64,000 nucleotides of DNA from Vermamoeba vermiformis (Eukaryota > Tubulinea > Echinamoebida): assembly GCA_045837725.1 (NCBI GenBank), contig JBEWZL010000188.1:18951-82950 (forward strand), read 5' to 3'. Both the position numbers and the translations under genes were made by a program. Shown one piece after another: positions 58,766-64,000 of this stretch. A model generated the notes under the pieces. The model was not told where the DNA came from, ran no database searches, and saw nothing but the letters and a program-made list of their open reading frames with translations. Positions within the stretch are counted from its first letter, which is position 1, and the number at the start of each line of letters is the position of its first letter.

Positions 58766-61100
58766 TTAATCATTAGTTGTGGTGGTGTTTGTTCTGAGTG
58801 GAATTCCAAGAGTACTCAGCACTCTTTTGAATGCATCACGATCATTCACAATTTGCATGACATGCTCTTCACTCAGTTGAATCCAAAGTGAGGTCTTGTC
58901 TGAGTGACCAATCACTGATGTCTCTGGGAGTTGAGTGTAGTTTGATCTTGGTATTCCAATATCAAGGTGCAATTCGTTCCAATTTGAAACAGCTTTTATG
59001 GCTTCAAGAGCCACTCCACATTCATTTGGATAATTACGCCAGCCATCTTTCAAATAATTCTTTGTGAATTTGTCCTTGTTATTCTTTTCGTTTTCGGGCA
59101 AATTGCTTTTTCTGTTCTCTTTTGGCGAGTGCAGGTAGATGCCAATTTTGAAGAGAATTCCACCTAAAATAATGTCGGTTCATGCAACTTTTAAACTGTC
59201 TACATACCATAAAAGCCAATCACATCAGGGCCATAATACTTTGAGGGAAGCAATAGCTCATTTTCATATTGAGTAAGCAACAGAAGGAGCTCACCCCAAT
59301 ATTCCACTTGGCACACCATTATTTTTTTCAAAGCATCAATCACTAGCTTGTTTCTTGCCTTGTTGTCTGAAAAGAGTTTCTCAAGAATTGTTCCTTTTAG
59401 TGCAACCTGTATTTTCTCAGGCTTGGCTTCTGTTAAACTTGATTTGCTTTAAAGTCTTGATTAATGTGCTAAACACAGCACTATGCTCCATTGAGGATCC
59501 CACACGAGTCCAGTTGTTTTGGAAAGGCTGGTTCAACCAATCAGGTGCTTTGTCATCAAAAACTACTCCTTTTAAAATTGGCAGATGTTGTATTTTATCA
59601 GTGTTGGGGAATTGGAGCTAAATGCAAAATTAGTAAAATTGCACTTGAATGAGCACATACCATTAATGCAGCCACTAAGCACTCAAATGCATAGCCTTTC
59701 TTGCCACAGTTTGCATGGTGCATTGAGCCCACCAGTTTTTTCAAATCTTGTTCATATTCATCAATGAAAGGTGCTTCAATCTCCTTTAACCAGCTACGAA
59801 ACACTTCAAATGAATATGGCTCCTCAATTGAGATGCAGTGTTCCTCATCTATCAGCTTCACTGAGGCAAAGCCAAGATCGTCAATATTAATTCCAAGCTC
59901 AGTACACTTTTTGTCAGACACCTGCAAGTCTCCAATAGAGCTGCAGACAAAGAGTGTCTTTAACCAATCTCTCCCTGGTAGCAAGTTAGAAAATTGATTT
60001 GGACCTAAAAAAGTACTCACATTGCTTGTGAAGTTCTGTATCAGTTTTAAACTTGTTTTCAAGTGCATTCAAGTGCTTTTCAACATAGTTCTTGGTTACC
60101 GTTTTCATGTCCTCAAGGCCAGCTTTAATGTAGTCTTGTAGTTGGGGAGATGGTATGTTTGGCTTGGCATTAAAAATGAATTTGTTCAAATTTGCAGATC
60201 GTTGCATTCGTCCTTGTGCAAATAAGCCAATCTGAGATCTTAGATCCAAGTCATTGGCCAAACGTTCATGGTAGAATTGTGTGACAAAGGCAACAGCATC
60301 TTCTGGTGAGGCAACTGGGAATTGAAAATATTGGGACCTAAGAAGGGCAGAAAAATTTCGAATGGTTTGGTTACGTACTCTTTTGGTAAGCCAAGGAGTT
60401 CTCGAGCATAATCTCCTTCGTAGAAATTTCCCTTACTGTCCATTAATATAATCTCTTTGTAGTCTTGGATCTTTTCTTTCTTGTCGAACTCGTAAAAGCC
60501 ACGACCTTTCTCAAAGTCCAAGCCATTCTCTTTAATGAAGTCTCTAATATGCTGAGGGTGGTTCACGCGCATCACTAGGAACCTACGGCACAAGGTTATA
60601 AGATAGTCGAGATCTGCGAACAGAATAATTTTTTTTAGATGTGCGGATGGCACTTACCGGGATTGGTTCGTAGTCTTAGCGGACCCATTTCTGTTTCTTT
60701 TAGTGCTATTCTTTTTAGGAGTGGCTTCTTTAATATCGAACTCATAATCGTCTTCGTTTTCCAGGGCTCCGTTCTCGATCGACTCAAAAACGAACTTCTC
60801 AGGTACCAAAAAAGACGTTCTTAGCTTGCGCGGTAATAATCTTTTTGCCTTCCTTGTCGATTTCATCTTGAGTAGTCACGTAATGAGTGACTCGATTCGT
60901 TATTGTATTTAGGACCTTTGAAAAAGTATTTAATCTCGCCGTAATTAATAAATAATCTTGTATTAAGGTACCTCGCCTCCTTTTGCGGTAATTTGGACTT
61001 TTAGATCCGAGGAGATGCCTGAGCCAAGAGCGAAAACGCATTCGTCGAAGATCTTGGTCTTCTGCGCGTCAGTAGTTCTTCTTTTCTTTGTTCTTGGCAT
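58766..61100 (-). CDS. BRCT-domain protein with large unrecognised C-terminal region
   Basis: The start MPRTKKRRTTDAQ is basic. Residues ~16-90 form a BRCT domain: KIFDECVFALGSGISSDLKV, ITAKGGEVLNTITNRVTHYV, ITAQAKNV..LVPEKFVFESIENG, nearest in pattern to the BRCT of PARP-1. A basic linker (NSTKRNRNGS) follows. The rest (~600 residues) has helical blocks with no family I can name: HPQHIRDFIKENGLDFEKGR, ILMDSKGNFYEGDYARELLG, GKKGYAFECLVAALM, LLLLTQYENELLLPSKYYG. No ADP-ribosyltransferase motif is present. A very divergent WGR domain is conceivable (SPEDAVAFVTQFYHERL). The frame is interrupted several times, mostly at T runs, so the gene is either decayed or affected by assembly errors. Its codon use looks different from its neighbours, with few GATC motifs. 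Confidence 0.6.
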
Positions 61101-61408
61101 AGAGCTGGTTGAAAATGTTAATATCTCTATATAAATTATCGAAAATGAATTCCTTCTTCGAATTTAAGGCGACACCGCGATTTGGAATTTTCGTCCAGAT
61201 CTGATCAAGCTTTCCAACATCAAGCGACTGCACGTGAAGTCGCTAGTAATCTCTACGAATTTCGTGGAATGAATTGCGACCGGTGGCAATTAGATTGCGT
61301 TCATCGTAATCGGACAGATTCCTTTTTTGGAAATCGATCCAGATCCGATCTCATTTGACTATACTATCTTGCGCTCCGATGGTTATAATAGAAGAATTGA
61401 AGTATAAT
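61101..61408. other. Intergenic, nothing recognised
   Basis: A 308-bp spacer with several GATC words near 61200 and 61340, leading to the 3' end of the next gene. No RNA gene was seen. Confidence 0.4.
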
Positions 61409-64000
61409 TTACTTTCTCTTTAGAGCAGCAAATAAAGCGAAAGGATTACCGCTCAATTTTTTGACTTCAGCATTCAAGATCGCATCACCCGTATCAAACT
61501 GCTCGCTATTAATAGCTGCTTGAATGATGCCATAATCAAATACTCGTCGCATTTCGATGAACTCTTTGATGCGTTCGTCGACCATGCAGCACGAAAGCAG
61601 CACCACGAAAGGTTTCGTCAAGCTGTAACTTAGATCCGGCGAGAACTTTGAAATCAACGGCAAGCACTTATCTCGCAGCTCTATAATAGTATTAACGTAT
61701 GAAGGTCTTAATATACTATAATATATTTGCAGTTACCTTTCAGGTTGGCCTGTTGAAAAACAATTGCAGTACTGCCCGAGCCCTGGTAAAAAAAGAATTA
61801 ATCGCTGTACAAAATAACATTTTTCCTTTTATAGTAATTACGCCGTATTGGATGCCGTAGGTAAATCCGAGGATAGTCAGGACACGAAGCGAAAATTCCA
61901 ACATCTGCATTCAAAAACATTAACATTTTCACTGAACCCTGATTTCAATGAAAACTTACGTTATCTTCGCTCACATCCACAATTGGGAATTCAAATGCCG
62001 TGCTAGTTTTGTTCGGCAGTCTTGTAACGAGCACTGAGAAATATTCCAAGAACTTTTTGAAATATTAGTGTCGAATTTATCTTATTAAGCTTATTATGAC
62101 TTACAGAAACGTGTTCGAAATCTTCCATATCTTCCTTAAGAATGGCGAGGTCTAGGTTCCACGAGAAGTCGAGCAAGTTGCGGATGATTTTCGCGGTGAC
62201 TAATTTGTTCTCGATCGAAAGCGAGAACACCTGTAAGGATCAGCGTTAGTAGTGCTTATTATTGTTTAAAATAATCAAGGCGCCACTTAGATTGAATAAG
62301 ATAAGGTTGAAAATTATCGGCGCTGAAAGGCGTATTCTCGCAGTACTACGCGGCTCTATAATCACGTGGATTTTCGATATCGTGAAAAGAGGGTGAGCTC
62401 CTCGGCTAAAATATTTTTGCAAATACTGGACACTATGACTATAATATGAAGAGCAGGAGATAGCCGAAGATACGTTCGCCTCGCGCAACAATTTCGACGA
62501 AAATTTTTTGGTCTATTTTTAAAAGTTGATTACTTACCACTGTGAACAACTCGTACAATGCCTCAGCGGAGTCAAGACCAGTCTGCCTTCTGAACAATCG
62601 AGAGTAGTGCGACAAGCTATTGGTCACCAACATCAAGTAGTACGTGAGATGTCGTTTGGTCAATAGCGGTGCAATAAGTTTGATTAATTCTGCGAATGGA
62701 CGGATGAATCGTTCGTCAGGGAGTTTCAATCTGAACCAGGCCAATGCGATGTGGAAGATTTGTTGAATGAACGGAAAGGAGTCTTTTTTCATCTCCAATG
62801 TCAATTTCATCAAATTGACCATGATTCGCTTGTAATTCAATTTGGCTACTTTCTAAATAATAAAATCTTGTTAGCAAAATTACGTAGCTTTGCATTATTT
62901 AGGAGATCCGAAAAAATGATTAGCTAACCATAGTTTTAGTTATAAATGGTAATTTTATCGATCTTAATAATAATAATAGTTTGAAAATACTTGCCCATTT
63001 AAGCCTAGATTCACCAACGTTTTCGGCAAACAACACATCCGCTGCAAAAACTGAAGGAGCCTCAATGAACTCGTTACTCATTTCCTCGTCTTCAATATCA
63101 TCAGCATCGTCCTTAGTCTGCTCTAATATTTCATCTGCGTCTTCATTGCTAAGACTATCTCCGCTCTGGATCCGTTTGAGAATTTGTTGAAAATACCTCC
63201 GAGAATGATCGGAGGTCTCCGGTAATATCGGCAACCCCTCGTTCGGTTGTATATCTCGCATATCCGAGATACAGCTTTGTCCGTACAGCGCAAACCCTTC
63301 CTGAAAAAAGTTGACCACGTACTGCAGAATTTTCTGGGAATTTGCTTTGAAGTTCCATCCGAGAAGTTGCTTAATAATATCACCAATAAGACCGTAGAGC
63401 AGCGGAAGATCAACAACGAATTCTCTTCCTTTTTCTGCTTCTTCCAACAATGCGGGTACTTCGCTGGTGAATTCTGGGCCAGCGACACCTTTGAGGCCTG
63501 ATTCACTTCATTAGTTATGCGAAAAATACTACTAAAAATTCTATTATTTTGAGAAAATTGGGTGCTTTATGTAACTTACCAAGTCTGAAATAAATGTCCA
63601 ATAACTCCGCTGGCGATAAAATTTTTCGTTTGAGAACTACTCTAAGCAAGGCGTGTTTGTAACGAGGAATAAACTAGCAAATAGTTAGTATTTATAAATA
63701 AATAGTTTATTAGTATTTTAATATAAGAACCAAGCAATCTTTACTTACGCTTGCCAGTCTTGTTCCGAATGCAGATCCGAGTTTACACAGCGAAATCAAC
63801 AACGACTTGTTTTGTGCATCTATTGAAGACGAATCTAATAGCAGTTCAATAATCGAGTTGTTCAATTTGTTAAATTTTTCGTCGTTGATTAGACCACTGT
63901 TTTCCTCGTTGATTAAACACAATATTGCCTCTACAAAAAATAGCCTAAATAGTATTCATGAGTTTTCATGTCACATTAAGCCGACAATATAATAATGTAC
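61409..64000 (-). CDS. Large helical-repeat (ARM/HEAT-like) protein, 5' end outside the window
   Basis: At least nine exons in the window, read from the right edge to the stop at 61409. Nearly all of it is paired amphipathic helices (KFNKLNNSIIELLLDSSSI, RYKHALLRVVLKRKILSPAE, VVDLPLLYGLIGDIIKQLL, HLTYYLMLVTNSLSHYSRLF), with one acidic insert (EQTKDDADDIEDEEMSNEF). The stretch LSPAELLDIYFRL ... VVDLPLLYGLIGDIIKQLL resembles the MA3 helices of eIF4G/PDCD4 proteins, but the remaining ~450 residues do not fit eIF4G. I cannot name it. The ending is FALFAALKRK. Some exons are very short (15-25 codons). Confidence 0.7.

Noticed and set aside
59985-60035. An apparent 16-nt GT-AG intron in the BRCT gene
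   Set aside because: Far shorter than any intron here and overlapping a T run; a small assembly error or decay explains the frame change better.
58766-60660. PARP identity for the BRCT gene
   Set aside because: No ADP-ribosyltransferase motifs (H-Y-E triad, GLR...HGS) and only a very doubtful WGR-like stretch.
61409-64000. eIF4G identity for the edge gene
   Set aside because: Only one MA3-like stretch matches, and the following ~450 residues do not fit the W2 end of eIF4G.
1-64000. Mobile elements, tRNA/rRNA genes, CRISPR arrays
   Set aside because: No reverse transcriptase, transposase, terminal repeats, cloverleaf structures or regular repeat-spacer arrays could be found by reading both strands.

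Overview
The window is nuclear DNA of an intron-rich, compact eukaryotic genome. Genes lie tens to a few hundred bases apart on both strands. Almost every gene is cut by many short GT-AG introns (mostly 45-140 nt), usually with a visible CTAAC/CTAAT-type branch site close to the 3' end. The standard stop codons are used. There is no recognisable transposon, LTR element, viral gene, tRNA, rRNA or CRISPR array. The gene set (acyloxyacyl hydrolase, BPI/LBP protein, MACPF/discoidin protein, RB1CC1/ATG11-type autophagy scaffold, DCAF11, Hikeshi, CRIPT, (6-4) photolyase) together with poly-asparagine tracts in several proteins fits a free-living, bacteria-eating protist, perhaps amoebozoan or a unicellular relative of animals. 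That placement is inference.

Layout. 1-3.1 kb (+): a partial F-box-like gene and a phytanoyl-CoA dioxygenase-family gene. 3.2-12.0 kb (-): a three-TM cysteine-rich surface protein and a 19-exon secreted protein with two MACPF regions and two discoidin domains. 12.4-15.0 kb (+): a small beta-grasp-like protein and a retinol dehydrogenase-like SDR. 15.2-24.3 kb (-): a small unknown protein, a secreted protein with phage-tail-fibre-like repeats, an 11-beta-HSD-like SDR, a degenerate AAA-like protein, a TMEM230-like protein and acyloxyacyl hydrolase. 24.6-27.2 kb (+): (6-4) photolyase/cryptochrome. 27.4-35.3 kb (-): a four-TM protein and a very large seven-TM protein with a cysteine-rich ectodomain, divergent from an EGF-bearing secreted protein (35.6-38.2 kb, +). 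38.5-48.1 kb (-): a small secreted protein, the RB1CC1/ATG11 homologue and DCAF11. 48.5-50.8 kb (+): a membrane-anchored JmjC protein. 51.0-51.7 kb (-): CRIPT. 51.9-55.2 kb (+): a BPI/LBP-like protein and Hikeshi. 55.8-58.6 kb (+): an FHA-UBA/CUE-TDP1 fusion. 58.8-64 kb (-): a BRCT protein and a large helical-repeat protein running off the end.

Functional threads. Two genes act on bacterial lipopolysaccharide (AOAH deacylates it, BPI/LBP proteins bind it) and a third is a MACPF protein, giving an antibacterial flavour. Photolyase, TDP1 and the BRCT protein belong to DNA repair. DCAF11 (CUL4 receptor) and the ATG11/FIP200 scaffold belong to protein and organelle turnover.

The most striking unexplained signal is a perfect 12-bp palindrome, TGACACGTGTCA, found five times in the window and always inside introns. 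It is accompanied by clusters of GTGTCAAA/TGACA units in introns and start-proximal regions of the secreted and membrane-protein genes.
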